Shown here one piece after another: positions 17,427 through 25,555 of a stretch of DNA of 64,000 nucleotides. Position 1 is the first letter of the stretch. Each line of letters opens with the position of its first letter. Source of the stretch: Fontibacillus panacisegetis. GTDB taxonomy: Bacteria; Bacillota; Bacilli; Paenibacillales; Paenibacillaceae. Location: NCBI RefSeq assembly GCF_900102215.1, contig NZ_FNBG01000008.1, forward strand, positions 63,554 through 127,553. Direction: 5' to 3'. A program made the position numbers and the translations under genes. The notes beneath the pieces are model-generated. The model saw nothing but the letters and a program-made list of their open reading frames with translations, was not told where the DNA came from and did no database searches.

Positions 17427-17996
17427 ATGGAACAACAACCAAAAGATAAGTTACCTTACAGCCTGAACAGTAAAAAGGTTGCTGACGCAACCAGAATGTG
17501 GCTTCAAAAACGCGGAGTTACTATGGAGGAAATAGCTGAGCTTGTATTGCTGCTGCAGAAAAAGTATTATCCTGAGCTGACTATGGAGGAATGCATACAT
17601 AATGTAGAGCAGGTGCTGAGCAAAAGAGAAGTACAAAACGCAGTACTTACCGGTATCCAGCTTGATATTCTCGCAGAACAAGAGCTATTGATTCCTGAGC
17701 TTCAGGATATGATCTCTCATGATGAAGGCTTGTACGGAGTAGATGAAATTCTTGCCTTCTCCATCGTTAACGTATATGGAAGTATCGGTTTTACGAATTA
17801 TGGTTATGTAGACAAATTGAAGCCAGGTGTTCTGGAAAGATTGAATGACAAGAGCCTTGGTCCCTGCAATACCTTCCTCGATGACATTGTTGGCGCGGTA
17901 GCGGCTTCTGCAAGCAGTCGGATCGCCCACCGCAAGCAGACTGAGCGTGAACAAGAGCGCGGAGAAGATACGTTAGGTCCTGATATTGTTCGTTAG
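17427..17996 (+). CDS. pgpA: PgpA-family phosphatidylglycerophosphatase (YutG-like)
   Basis: This 189-residue protein closely matches the pattern of B. subtilis YutG, a PgpA-family member: KKYYPELTMEECIHNVEQVLSKREVQNAVLTGIQLDILAEQ, DEGLYGVDEILAFSIVNVYGSIGFTNYGYVDKLKPG and FLDDIVGAVAASASSRIAH. The family removes the phosphate from phosphatidylglycerophosphate. The Firmicute subgroup lacks the membrane segments of the Gram-negative enzyme, so the function is by homology only. It is divergent from gerM, with a GGGTAAGGGTGAT site before the ATG. The C-terminus ends inside a short tandem duplication. Confidence 0.8.
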   Translation: MEQQPKDKLPYSLNSKKVADATRMWLQKRGVTMEEIAELVLLLQKKYYPELTMEECIHNVEQVLSKREVQNAVLTGIQLDILAEQELLIPELQDMISHDEGLYGVDEILAFSIVNVYGSIGFTNYGYVDKLKPGVLERLNDKSLGPCNTFLDDIVGAVAASASSRIAHRKQTEREQERGEDTLGPDIVR

Positions 17997-18013
17997 CTGA
18001 TATTGTTCGTAAG
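17980..18013 (+). repeat. 17-bp tandem duplication across the pgpA stop codon
   Basis: CTGATATTGTTCGTTAG (17980-17996) is followed directly by CTGATATTGTTCGTAAG, with one mismatch. The first copy encodes the last codons and stop of the PgpA-like gene. Confidence 0.9.
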
Positions 18014-18093
18014 TATATGAATTTGCCTCAGGGCTTGGGGGATCGCTTTTTTTTGACCGCTAGGCTAACCCATATTTCTTGAAATTAAGGGTA

Positions 18094-18149
18094 AAAAAGG
18101 ACTCTATTCCTCAGATTCTATCCAATCTGCAGAGCAATAGGGTCCTTTT
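18094..18149. terminator. Bidirectional terminator between convergent genes
   Basis: A long inverted repeat, with arms around AAAGGACTCTATTCCTC and AGAGCAATAGGGTCCTTT, lies between the PgpA-like gene and the convergent metallo-hydrolase gene. A and T runs flank the stem. Confidence 0.75.
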
Positions 18150-18202
18150 GGGGTTCTATATTTTCCCTTAGTAATAAACCACTCTTCAGGTCGGTCTGTA
18201 AC

Positions 18203-19192
18203 CTACACTAGCTTAAAAACATCGGTCTGCCTGTCGCTGCCTTCGGAAATTTGAACTTGTCCCAATCGAATCAGCTCAATTACATGGGCTAAAGTCTCTG
18301 ACATCGCAAAACGCATCTGATGTATTCCAAGCTCATTACCAAACAATACAGCACATACCTCATAACCGGTCATCGGCTGCTCCGCAAGCATATTTACAAT
18401 TCGTTCCAATCGTTCTTCATGATGCTTGATCAATAACCGGGTTCGTTCCCCAAAGTAGATGAAGGGATTCCGATGCCCCGGAAATGCAATATCCACCTCA
18501 AAAGCGCTTAGCTTGTCCAGTGAAACCATAAAGGTATGAAGCGGCATAGGATCACTGCCTGGTAAAAAGCTCACATTGGGAGAAATCTGCGGCAGTACAG
18601 CGTCTCCACAGATCATTATTTTTTGTTCGGTATGGTAAAAAGAGAGATGCCCTGGCGCATGTCCCCCCGTTTCTATTGGAAGCCATATTCGTCCTCCCAT
18701 TCTAAACCTGCTCTCTTCTGACAAATAGGTCACCTCAGGAACTGGTGTAACCTGACTGATGAAGCTTTCCATATGAGCTGGCAGTTGCTCACACCAGGCT
18801 TCAGGCAGCCCGTTTCTGCTATATAGATTCAGAAGCTCCTCATTCATTGTACTTGCTGCTCCCCACATTCGCCGGGTCTCTTCATGCGCTCTTTCCGACA
18901 TAAAGACAGGGGCGCCGCTTAAAGACTGCATGTATCCGGCCATCCCATAATGATCCGGATGATGATGGGTGACCACAATAGCTGATATGTCTGCCGCTGA
19001 TATTCCTAACTCAGCGAAGGCCTCACGCCACTCTCCCTCTGACACATTCGTGTGTGGTCCGGGGTCTATGATCGTTATCCCTTCGTCTCCGCGCAGCACA
19101 TAGCTGTTCACCCATCGCAAAGGAGGCGCCATAGAAATACGAACTAAAGCAATCTCTTCCCGGTCCCATTTCTGAATCCGTTCCGTCGTCAT
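18203..19192 (-). CDS. Metallo-beta-lactamase-fold hydrolase
   Basis: This 329-residue protein has the metal-binding HxHxDH motif in IVVTHHHPDHYGMAGY (near residue 76), GGHAPGHLSFYH as the next His site, and MICGDAVLP with the bridging Asp. A C-terminal winged-helix-like region (MTGYEVCAVLFGN...QMRFAMSETLAHVIELIRLGQV) is typical of the LACTB2-like subgroup. The substrate is unknown; relatives hydrolyse thioesters, lactones or RNA. Its ATG overlaps the stop of the upstream methyltransferase by four bases, so the two are co-expressed. Confidence 0.88.
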   Translation of the reverse strand: MTTERIQKWDREEIALVRISMAPPLRWVNSYVLRGDEGITIIDPGPHTNVSEGEWREAFAELGISAADISAIVVTHHHPDHYGMAGYMQSLSGAPVFMSERAHEETRRMWGAASTMNEELLNLYSRNGLPEAWCEQLPAHMESFISQVTPVPEVTYLSEESRFRMGGRIWLPIETGGHAPGHLSFYHTEQKIMICGDAVLPQISPNVSFLPGSDPMPLHTFMVSLDKLSAFEVDIAFPGHRNPFIYFGERTRLLIKHHEERLERIVNMLAEQPMTGYEVCAVLFGNELGIHQMRFAMSETLAHVIELIRLGQVQISEGSDRQTDVFKLV

Positions 19193-19947
19193 ATCGCAGT
19201 GCCAACCATTATCATGCGTGGAGAGTAAGCCTCATCATATTCCTCTTCATCGTAATCTCCATGGACCTTGTCCAGTCGAAGCCCTGCCGCATGCAGCATC
19301 TCCGTCAACTGATCTATCGAATACATTTTAATTCTCTCCAAATAGTTACGAGGCTGTTGAATGGAGCCATCGAGACTTCCACTGATTCGATGGTCTGTAA
19401 TCGTAATTTGTTTCTTCACATAGCCGTCCTCAATCACCCGGTTTTCTACGATCAGTTGTCCCTCGTCCACCCGCTCTGAATGAGGGATCAAATGGGATAT
19501 GGTATATTGGGGATTGAGAAAATCTATAATAAACCGTCCCCCCGGCTTTAACATCCTGGAGATTTCCTGTAACACTTTGACATGCTCCTCATCTTGTTCA
19601 AAATATCCAAACGAAGTAAACAAATTGACGACGGCATCAAATCCACCCTCAAGAGGCAAGCTTCTCATATCACTTTGAACCCAGGTTACTGTGCCTTCCG
19701 GATCATTGCTGCGAGCCTCCTTAAGCAGCACTCCCGACAAATCTATCCCTGTTACCTCATAACCTGCTTCATGAAGTGCCATCGAATGACGCCCCATTCC
19801 GCAGCACAAATCCAGCACCTGTGCTCCCTTCGAAAGTCCAAGCCAAGAGATCATCTTATGTACTTCACGTTTAGCTCCCTGTATATCTCTATGTTTATAC
19901 ACTAGCAAGTAGTCTTCTCCAAAGCTTCGTTCATACCATTCTGCCAT
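19189..19947 (-). CDS. SAM-dependent methyltransferase
   Basis: This 252-residue class I methyltransferase has the S-adenosylmethionine loop VLDLCCGMGRHSMALHEAGYEVTGIDLS (about residues 43-70). Further on it has WVQSDMRSLPLEGGFDAVVNLFTSFGYF and LKPGGRFIIDFLNPQY. The methyl acceptor cannot be predicted. It is coupled to the metallo-hydrolase gene by an ATGA overlap. Confidence 0.88.
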   Translation of the reverse strand: MAEWYERSFGEDYLLVYKHRDIQGAKREVHKMISWLGLSKGAQVLDLCCGMGRHSMALHEAGYEVTGIDLSGVLLKEARSNDPEGTVTWVQSDMRSLPLEGGFDAVVNLFTSFGYFEQDEEHVKVLQEISRMLKPGGRFIIDFLNPQYTISHLIPHSERVDEGQLIVENRVIEDGYVKKQITITDHRISGSLDGSIQQPRNYLERIKMYSIDQLTEMLHAAGLRLDKVHGDYDEEEYDEAYSPRMIMVGTAI

Positions 19948-20080
19948 TTAGCCCACTCCTTCCCCGATCATGATCATACGCTCTTTGTAACCGTACGTTC
20001 AGTTGCATGCTTCTTATTGTACTGCCTGTCAGTTCTAAACTCAAAGGATGCTTTTTACTAAAAATAAGCTTCCACACGAA

Positions 20081-20129
20081 AAAAACGATAGCAGCCAAAG
20101 CATATCTGCTTATCTGCCATCGTTTTTTT
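20081..20129 (-). terminator. Terminator of the amino-sugar operon
   Basis: The arms ACGATGGCAG and CTGCTATCGT (minus strand), separated by 19 bases, are followed by a run of seven T residues. The hairpin touches the rpiR stop codon, and a second A run allows termination from the other side as well. Confidence 0.7.
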
Positions 20130-20988
20130 AATATAATTTATCCGTAATCGCCTTAGCCGTTACTTCCCTAACCTTCAATGCATCTTCCTTCATTTTAAAA
20201 GTAACGCCAACATTTAAAATATCAATAAGAACAAGCTGTGAAACCTTAGCTGATAATGAGCTCCCCTGCAGCGGATTTTCTCTTGCAACCATCAACAGTA
20301 CAATATCAGCAATTTTAGTAATTGGAGAGCGGGCATTGCTAGTAATGACAACAATTTTAGCACCGGCTTTTTTAGCCAGACTTAAGTTGTCAATGGTATC
20401 CTTGGTGCTGCCTGAAATCGAAATTCCTACGGCGACTTCATTAGGTCCCATCAGAGAAGCCGCCATCGCTTGAAAGTGCGTATCTGATCTGGCCATCGTT
20501 CTTTTTCCGATTCTGGAAAAGCTGTGCGCAGCCTGAAGGGCAGTTAAGCCCGACGAGCCTACGCCGAAAAAGTGTATACATTCCGCATCATGCAGCACAG
20601 AAATTGCCTTCTCTAATTGCTCGTGGTTTACCAATTCAGAGGTTTGCTCCAAGGAGCTGATATGCATAGAGACCACTTTTTGCTTTACAGTGGACGCATC
20701 GTCCTCTTCAGTAACTTCGTTATACAAGCGGTCAGACGGCTTGACCAAATCCTGAGCTAAAGACAGCTTGAAATCCTGGAATCCCTGAAACTTCAGCTTG
20801 CGGCAAAAGCGCAATACCGTCGTTTCCCCGACATCTGCTCTTTCTGCAAGCTCTGTGACGGAATGATAAATGATATCTTGAGAATTATCCAAAATAAATT
20901 TAGCTACCTTTTGTTCTGTTTTGGTTAAGCCGTTCAAATGACTGCGGATCGACAAAAGCGTTTTTCCCATTCCTTGTTCGTTCGACAA
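20128..20988 (-). CDS. RpiR/MurR-family transcriptional regulator of the amino-sugar operon
   Basis: The protein has an N-terminal RpiR helix-turn-helix (LTKTEQKVAKFILDNSQDIIYHSVTELAERADVGETTVLRFCRKLKFQGFQDFK) and a C-terminal SIS sugar-phosphate-binding domain (IHFFGVGSSGLTALQAAHSFSRIG, VAVGISISGSTKDTIDNLSLAKKAGAKIVVITS). I place the start at TTG 20988, six bases after AAAGGGGA, giving 286 residues as usual for the family. The frame stays open to an ATG at 21069. It lies at the end of the nanE operon and probably senses a phosphorylated amino sugar. Confidence 0.88.
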   Translation of the reverse strand: MSNEQGMGKTLLSIRSHLNGLTKTEQKVAKFILDNSQDIIYHSVTELAERADVGETTVLRFCRKLKFQGFQDFKLSLAQDLVKPSDRLYNEVTEEDDASTVKQKVVSMHISSLEQTSELVNHEQLEKAISVLHDAECIHFFGVGSSGLTALQAAHSFSRIGKRTMARSDTHFQAMAASLMGPNEVAVGISISGSTKDTIDNLSLAKKAGAKIVVITSNARSPITKIADIVLLMVARENPLQGSSLSAKVSQLVLIDILNVGVTFKMKEDALKVREVTAKAITDKLY

Positions 20989-21068
20989 GTGAATCCCCTT
21001 TCTTTCAGGCAAGGCCTTACAAACCTTTAGACCGTATTCCATTTCCGACATACGGACTGTATCCATCA

Positions 21069-21086
21069 CATATGATGTTCATAAAT
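21069..21086. promoter_or_regulatory. Possible operator half-site upstream of rpiR
   Basis: The minus strand here reads TTTATGAACATCATATG. It shares ATGAACAT with the inverted repeat at 23671-23686 in the same operon. This is suggestive only. Confidence 0.25.
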
Positions 21087-21120
21087 ATAAGTAATACATA
21101 ATTAATGGAAAATGGCAATC

Positions 21121-22080
21121 CTAAAGCCTTTTCTTTAGAAAATAAGACGCTACTGCTCCTACCACTCCACCGTCGTCTTCCAATGCGGCAGGTACAATAT
21201 CAATTTTTGTCTCAGCAGGCAGCTCTCGAAACACTGGCAGCAATTGTCCGTAAACCTGTTGACGTACCCGTTTCAACAGGAAATCTCCCTGCTTGGTTAC
21301 AGCTCCGCCGATTACGATACCTTGAGGATTAAACAAATGTATTAAATTGGCTAAACCAATAGCAATATAGCTTGAATATTGATCTACCAGTTCAACAGCC
21401 TGTAAATCCCCTTCTCTCGCAAGGGCAAACACTTCTTCTGGATTATGATACTTAGTACAATCTACGCCGGATTCCTGAACGATTCTCATCAATGCGGTAA
21501 CCGAAGCATACTGCTCCCAACAGCCAGCTCTACCACAATTGCATGGATGTCCATCTGCCTGTATGACTTGATGGCCTATTTCACCGGCAAACCCATCTCG
21601 TCCACGGTAAGGCTGCTTATCAATAATAAGGCAGCCCCCGACTCCTGTTCCGAGTGTGACGCAAATAAAGTCCCGCCAATTTCTGCCCGAGCCTATCCAC
21701 GCCTCGCCATAAGCCATTGCATTGGCATCATTATCTATAACAACCGGGAAGCCAGTTAATGCATTAAGTCTCTCTCTTAGCCTCATGCCTGCCCAACCGG
21801 GCAGGTTTGCTGTCGCTCCCATCACAATTCCTGCTTCAGCATTGACCTGACCTGCAGATCCAATGCCAACCCCTTGGATTTCCCAATCTTGTTCACTAGC
21901 GTATAACTGCAATTTTTCCACGATGGCTGCGAGGTGTTCAAGTATTGCCTCTCCACCTTTATGAGCATTGGTGGGCACGCTAATACGATACACGACCCCT
22001 CCCTCACTCGTAACAATTCCGGCCTTTATATTCGTTCCTCCAAGATCAATCCCTATGGCATACTCGAGAACACGGTTCAT
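21121..22080 (-). CDS. ROK-family sugar kinase (probable ManNAc or amino-sugar kinase)
   Basis: This 319-residue kinase has the ROK ATP-binding loop IGIDLGGTNIKAGIV (residues 9-23). It also has VIDNDANAMAYGE, with the catalytic Asp in the family motif, VTLGTGVGGCLIID, GEIGH and the zinc-binding CNCGRAGCWEQYAS near residue 181. ROK kinases phosphorylate glucose, ManNAc, GlcNAc, fructose or allose. The nanE neighbour makes ManNAc the best guess. Its ATG overlaps the DUF4127 gene stop by four bases. Confidence 0.9.
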   Translation of the reverse strand: MNRVLEYAIGIDLGGTNIKAGIVTSEGGVVYRISVPTNAHKGGEAILEHLAAIVEKLQLYASEQDWEIQGVGIGSAGQVNAEAGIVMGATANLPGWAGMRLRERLNALTGFPVVIDNDANAMAYGEAWIGSGRNWRDFICVTLGTGVGGCLIIDKQPYRGRDGFAGEIGHQVIQADGHPCNCGRAGCWEQYASVTALMRIVQESGVDCTKYHNPEEVFALAREGDLQAVELVDQYSSYIAIGLANLIHLFNPQGIVIGGAVTKQGDFLLKRVRQQVYGQLLPVFRELPAETKIDIVPAALEDDGGVVGAVASYFLKKRL

Positions 22081-23648
22081 TCCCCATGAACACCTCCCAT
22101 TTGGATGGCGAACCCTACTTCAAACATCCTTTTCCATGGAAGCTCTACATCAACTACCTTCATTGGCTTCAAGCCTTGTTCCCATAAATATTCCTCAGCG
22201 AAACGGTTCAGCTCCACCTCAATCAATTCACATACTTCATCGATAACATGTGATATTTCAAAATAACTGGCTCCTAGACCCGGCAAGTTATTCTCACAGA
22301 TCTGCTTTCGTACAAGCGCCTGATAGCCCCAATCCTCAATCAATCTTGAAATGTAGAACGATTGGCTGCTTATATCGTGCGCATCCTGCTTTTCTGAAGC
22401 ATTAAACCGGTAGTAGGAAGCAATAACAGCATGTGAAATTACTGTCCCCAGCGAATTTCCCGATGTGTTCCAGGCCGCATACCCGCTAAGCTGCCCCAGC
22501 AATCCCTGTGCATGAATCAATCTCATTAGTTGATGATCGCCACCGTTGCATAGCGCTACATCCGCCAGCATAACTAATTTTTCAGCCTTCAAATAATGCT
22601 TCATGACCTGTACAAATTCGCGAATATTGATTTCAGAAAAGTAAGAGCGATGACGGTCCTGAAAAGCTGTATCTGTCTCTGCCATTTCGCTTTGTCCTAC
22701 GGCGGGTGAATGCACCATCAATATAGCATTTGCATCGCTCGAAGCATCGGAAATAATAGCTCCGGCAGAAGTTACGTGCGCCTTAATACTTTCAGCAAGA
22801 CTGCGGTCCTCATATTTTGGAATACACAACGGTCCTTTAGTAGATGAGTATCTTACGAACAGAGATGGATTATAATTTTTAACCTCACAAAACACACGAG
22901 AGAACAGAGTACAGCCTATTTCATCCGCACCCGGATAAATAGCTACTTTATCGCTTAGCCCAGACAGCTCAACACGTACAGTTAATGTTTTTTGCTCCAT
23001 AGCACTAAAGCCAAATTGGGAATTATCATCAAGCGGAATAATTAAATAGTCGATAACGCCTGATTGCACAAGATCTATAGACATTTGGTTTACTTGAGAA
23101 TTCACATCTCTTCTCGCCAGATAATCACGGAGAATTTCAGCAGGTATCGCTGCTGTAATATTCTTCAGTCTTATCTCCTCACTCTCCGTGAGGCCAACAC
23201 TGTCTCTTTTATCAGTGAACCAACCTAGCTCATATAGCTCACGACCTACTTGATCGTAATAATCCGGTTCTTCCTCACTGCTGGAGTAGGCAGGAACGCG
23301 GGTTATTAAATTGAATGCATAAATTTTCAAAAGCGGGTTTGCTTCCTTCAACGTCTCCAGCATCCTAATTCTGTCATGACACCGTTCTGCGCTGTCATGA
23401 TGAAGACGGGAAGGTACAATACCGCCGTGAACCAGCATATCTATTGATACAATCAGTACGTTTGCGTCTTTGCATTGCTGCATAAGCCAAACGCTAAGCT
23501 CCTCACAATCTGCACTTTGCTTCTTGCTGCCAAGCTGATCCATACGAGGAACAATCATTTCCAAATCGGTCATTGCTGCCAGCTGCTGCGGATAAAGCAA
23601 ATTGCAGGGTCTCTCATCTAAAGGTAAATAAACCACTCTAGTCGCCAT
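22077..23648 (-). CDS. DUF4127-family protein in the amino-sugar operon
   Basis: This 523-residue cytoplasmic protein has no signal peptide. I recognise the pattern of the DUF4127 family: VVYLPLDERPCNLLYPQQLA at the N-terminus, VSIDMLVHGGIVPSRLHHD, YLIIPLDDNSQFGFSAMEQ near residue 203, YPGADEIGCTLFSRV, LADVALCNGGDHQLM and YAAWNTSGNSLGTVISHAV. The family has no established function that I know of. Conserved Asp/Glu-rich motifs (PLDER, PLDDN, GADE) and the position between sugar permeases and a sugar kinase suggest a sugar-processing enzyme, perhaps a glycosidase. That is inference. The start ATG follows an AGGTAGGTG site. Confidence 0.8.
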   Translation of the reverse strand: MATRVVYLPLDERPCNLLYPQQLAAMTDLEMIVPRMDQLGSKKQSADCEELSVWLMQQCKDANVLIVSIDMLVHGGIVPSRLHHDSAERCHDRIRMLETLKEANPLLKIYAFNLITRVPAYSSSEEEPDYYDQVGRELYELGWFTDKRDSVGLTESEEIRLKNITAAIPAEILRDYLARRDVNSQVNQMSIDLVQSGVIDYLIIPLDDNSQFGFSAMEQKTLTVRVELSGLSDKVAIYPGADEIGCTLFSRVFCEVKNYNPSLFVRYSSTKGPLCIPKYEDRSLAESIKAHVTSAGAIISDASSDANAILMVHSPAVGQSEMAETDTAFQDRHRSYFSEINIREFVQVMKHYLKAEKLVMLADVALCNGGDHQLMRLIHAQGLLGQLSGYAAWNTSGNSLGTVISHAVIASYYRFNASEKQDAHDISSQSFYISRLIEDWGYQALVRKQICENNLPGLGASYFEISHVIDEVCELIEVELNRFAEEYLWEQGLKPMKVVDVELPWKRMFEVGFAIQMGGVHGE

Positions 23649-23670
23649 CTTATTATCACACCTACCTAAA

Positions 23671-23686
23671 GAATATGTTCATATTC
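23671..23686. promoter_or_regulatory. Inverted repeat upstream of the DUF4127 gene, possible operator
   Basis: GAATATGTTCATATTC has perfect 7-bp arms around a 2-base centre. It lies in the 50-bp gap between the permease and DUF4127 genes. On the minus strand it ends in ATATTCTTTA, the same ten bases found in the nanE promoter spacer. It may be a second RpiR-type binding site with an internal promoter. Confidence 0.4.
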
Positions 23687-23698
23687 ATACTTAACAAG

Positions 23699-24532
23699 CT
23701 ATTCTTTGACCGCACCTGCAGTAATTCCTCGAATAAATTGCTTCTGCATAAGAAGGAATAATATAATCATTGGAATTAGCGACATAACCGAACCTGCCAT
23801 AATAGCCGTCCAATCAATGTCTCTGGATGATTTAAAAAGCGCCATCCCAACAGGAAGAGTACGCATCTTTTCACTGTTGGTAACAAGCAACGGCCACAGC
23901 AAATTGTTCCAGGCAGTATTAAAGGTGAATATGGCCAGCGTAGCCATTACACTACCATTCATAGGCACTACAATATGCCAAAACTTGCGCATTTCCGAGC
24001 AGCCATCAATTTGTGCAGCCTCCAAAATAGCATCCGGCATAGAAAGCATAAATTGACGAACCAGAAATATACCAAAAGCCGTCGAGATTTGCGGTATAAT
24101 CAGTCCCTGAAAAGTATCGATCCAGCCAAAGCTGGACACCATGCGAAACAAAGGAATCATTGTCGCTTGGAACGGTATCATCAGCGTAATTAAAAAGAAC
24201 ATAAACAGAATGTTTCTACCCGGAAATTTCATTTTTGCAAAAGCATATCCTGCCATCATGCAGAGTAAAACCGTAATAAACGTAATTAACAGAGCTGAAA
24301 GAATACTATTGAGGTAGTATCTTTCAAAAGGGATCATTGAGAATACCTTTTTGTAATTGACAAGTTCCAGAGAATCCGGTATCCACTTTGGCGGAAAACG
24401 AAACACTTCACTTCCCGGCTTAAATGAAGTGGACAGCATCCAGGCTAACGGAGCTAAGTTTAAAATCAAGCCTGCACTCAAAAATAGATAAATGAAGAAC
24501 AATTGAATTTTCTTTTTTCGAAATTCTCCCAT
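23699..24532 (-). CDS. Carbohydrate ABC transporter permease (MalG type)
   Basis: This 277-residue permease has about six membrane spans and the EAA loop EAAQIDGCSEMRKFWHIVVPM (about residues 169-189). It pairs with the permease gene 10 bp upstream. A GAGGTAA site precedes the ATG. No ATPase gene is present nearby, so a shared MsmX-type ATPase is likely. Confidence 0.93.
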   Translation of the reverse strand: MGEFRKKKIQLFFIYLFLSAGLILNLAPLAWMLSTSFKPGSEVFRFPPKWIPDSLELVNYKKVFSMIPFERYYLNSILSALLITFITVLLCMMAGYAFAKMKFPGRNILFMFFLITLMIPFQATMIPLFRMVSSFGWIDTFQGLIIPQISTAFGIFLVRQFMLSMPDAILEAAQIDGCSEMRKFWHIVVPMNGSVMATLAIFTFNTAWNNLLWPLLVTNSEKMRTLPVGMALFKSSRDIDWTAIMAGSVMSLIPMIILFLLMQKQFIRGITAGAVKE

Positions 24533-24542
24533 ATCGGTTACC

Positions 24543-25463
24543 TCATTCTTCCTTCTTATATATCAGTTTGAACTGAATAAGAGAAATAATTAATAGCATG
24601 AATAAAAAGATATAGGATAACGCAGAGGTGTAGCCCAACTTCAAATATCTAAAATTAGTGAAAATCTGAAAAACAATGGTTTCCGTTGATTTAACGGGTC
24701 CGCCTGCAGTCATCACATAAATTTGATCGAATACATTAAATGCCCCTATAACCCCATATATAAGAAGAAACGCAAATGTATCCTTCAACCCGGGAAATGT
24801 GACATTCCAGAACGATTTAAATCCACCTGCACCGTCAATTTTCGCAGCCTCATACAAATGCTCGGGAATTTTTTGCAATGCGGCGAGAAATATAATCATC
24901 GAGAATCCCATACCTTGCCATACACTAGTAAATATGATGGAATACATCGCAATTTTTTTGTCGGTCAGCCACCCCACTGGCTCAATGCCCATAACTCCGA
25001 TGAAGTAGTTGAGCAAACCCTTCTCGTTGTAGATCAATGACCAAACAAGTGATACTACAACCATCGGAGTAATAACCGGAATGAAATAGGTCACTTTAAA
25101 AAAGTTTTGAAGGCGTGTTAATTTGTCAATACCCAGCGCTAGAATAAGCGCAACTCCCATACCTGCAGCAAGACTCACGATCGAAAACTTAACTGTATTC
25201 ATCAGTGCTTTATGAAAATCCTTGCTCTGCAAAATGTTCGTATAATTCTCGATGCCAATGTATTTCGGAGATTGAAGACCGTTCCAATTCGTGAAGCTCA
25301 TAAAAAAACCATACAACATCGGAATTAGACTAAACACGATCAGCAAAATGAGAGGAATAAGGATAAACCCGTAAGCTTCCTTGCTTCGTATCATCTCCCT
25401 GAAGATATTAGGCTTACGGGAAACTAATATGCGATCAGGCTCAGTCGTAATGTGTCCACTCAT
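24543..25463 (-). CDS. Carbohydrate ABC transporter permease (MalF type)
   Basis: This permease of about 306 residues has six predicted membrane spans and the EAA loop EAAKIDGAGGFKSFWNVTFPGLKD. I set the start at the ATG at 25463 (MSGHITTEPDR), five bases after AAAGGATGG. An upstream ATG at 25520 is in frame but lacks a good site. It lies between the binding-protein and MalG-type permease genes of the nanE operon. Confidence 0.92.
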   Translation of the reverse strand: MSGHITTEPDRILVSRKPNIFREMIRSKEAYGFILIPLILLIVFSLIPMLYGFFMSFTNWNGLQSPKYIGIENYTNILQSKDFHKALMNTVKFSIVSLAAGMGVALILALGIDKLTRLQNFFKVTYFIPVITPMVVVSLVWSLIYNEKGLLNYFIGVMGIEPVGWLTDKKIAMYSIIFTSVWQGMGFSMIIFLAALQKIPEHLYEAAKIDGAGGFKSFWNVTFPGLKDTFAFLLIYGVIGAFNVFDQIYVMTAGGPVKSTETIVFQIFTNFRYLKLGYTSALSYIFLFMLLIISLIQFKLIYKKEE

Positions 25464-25555
25464 ATTTTCCATCCTTTCAGTTAAAGGCAGGTATAGTTCA
25501 CCCATACCCGCCTTAAACATTCAACAAACTTCACTCGAAAAAGATGTTTAGAAGA

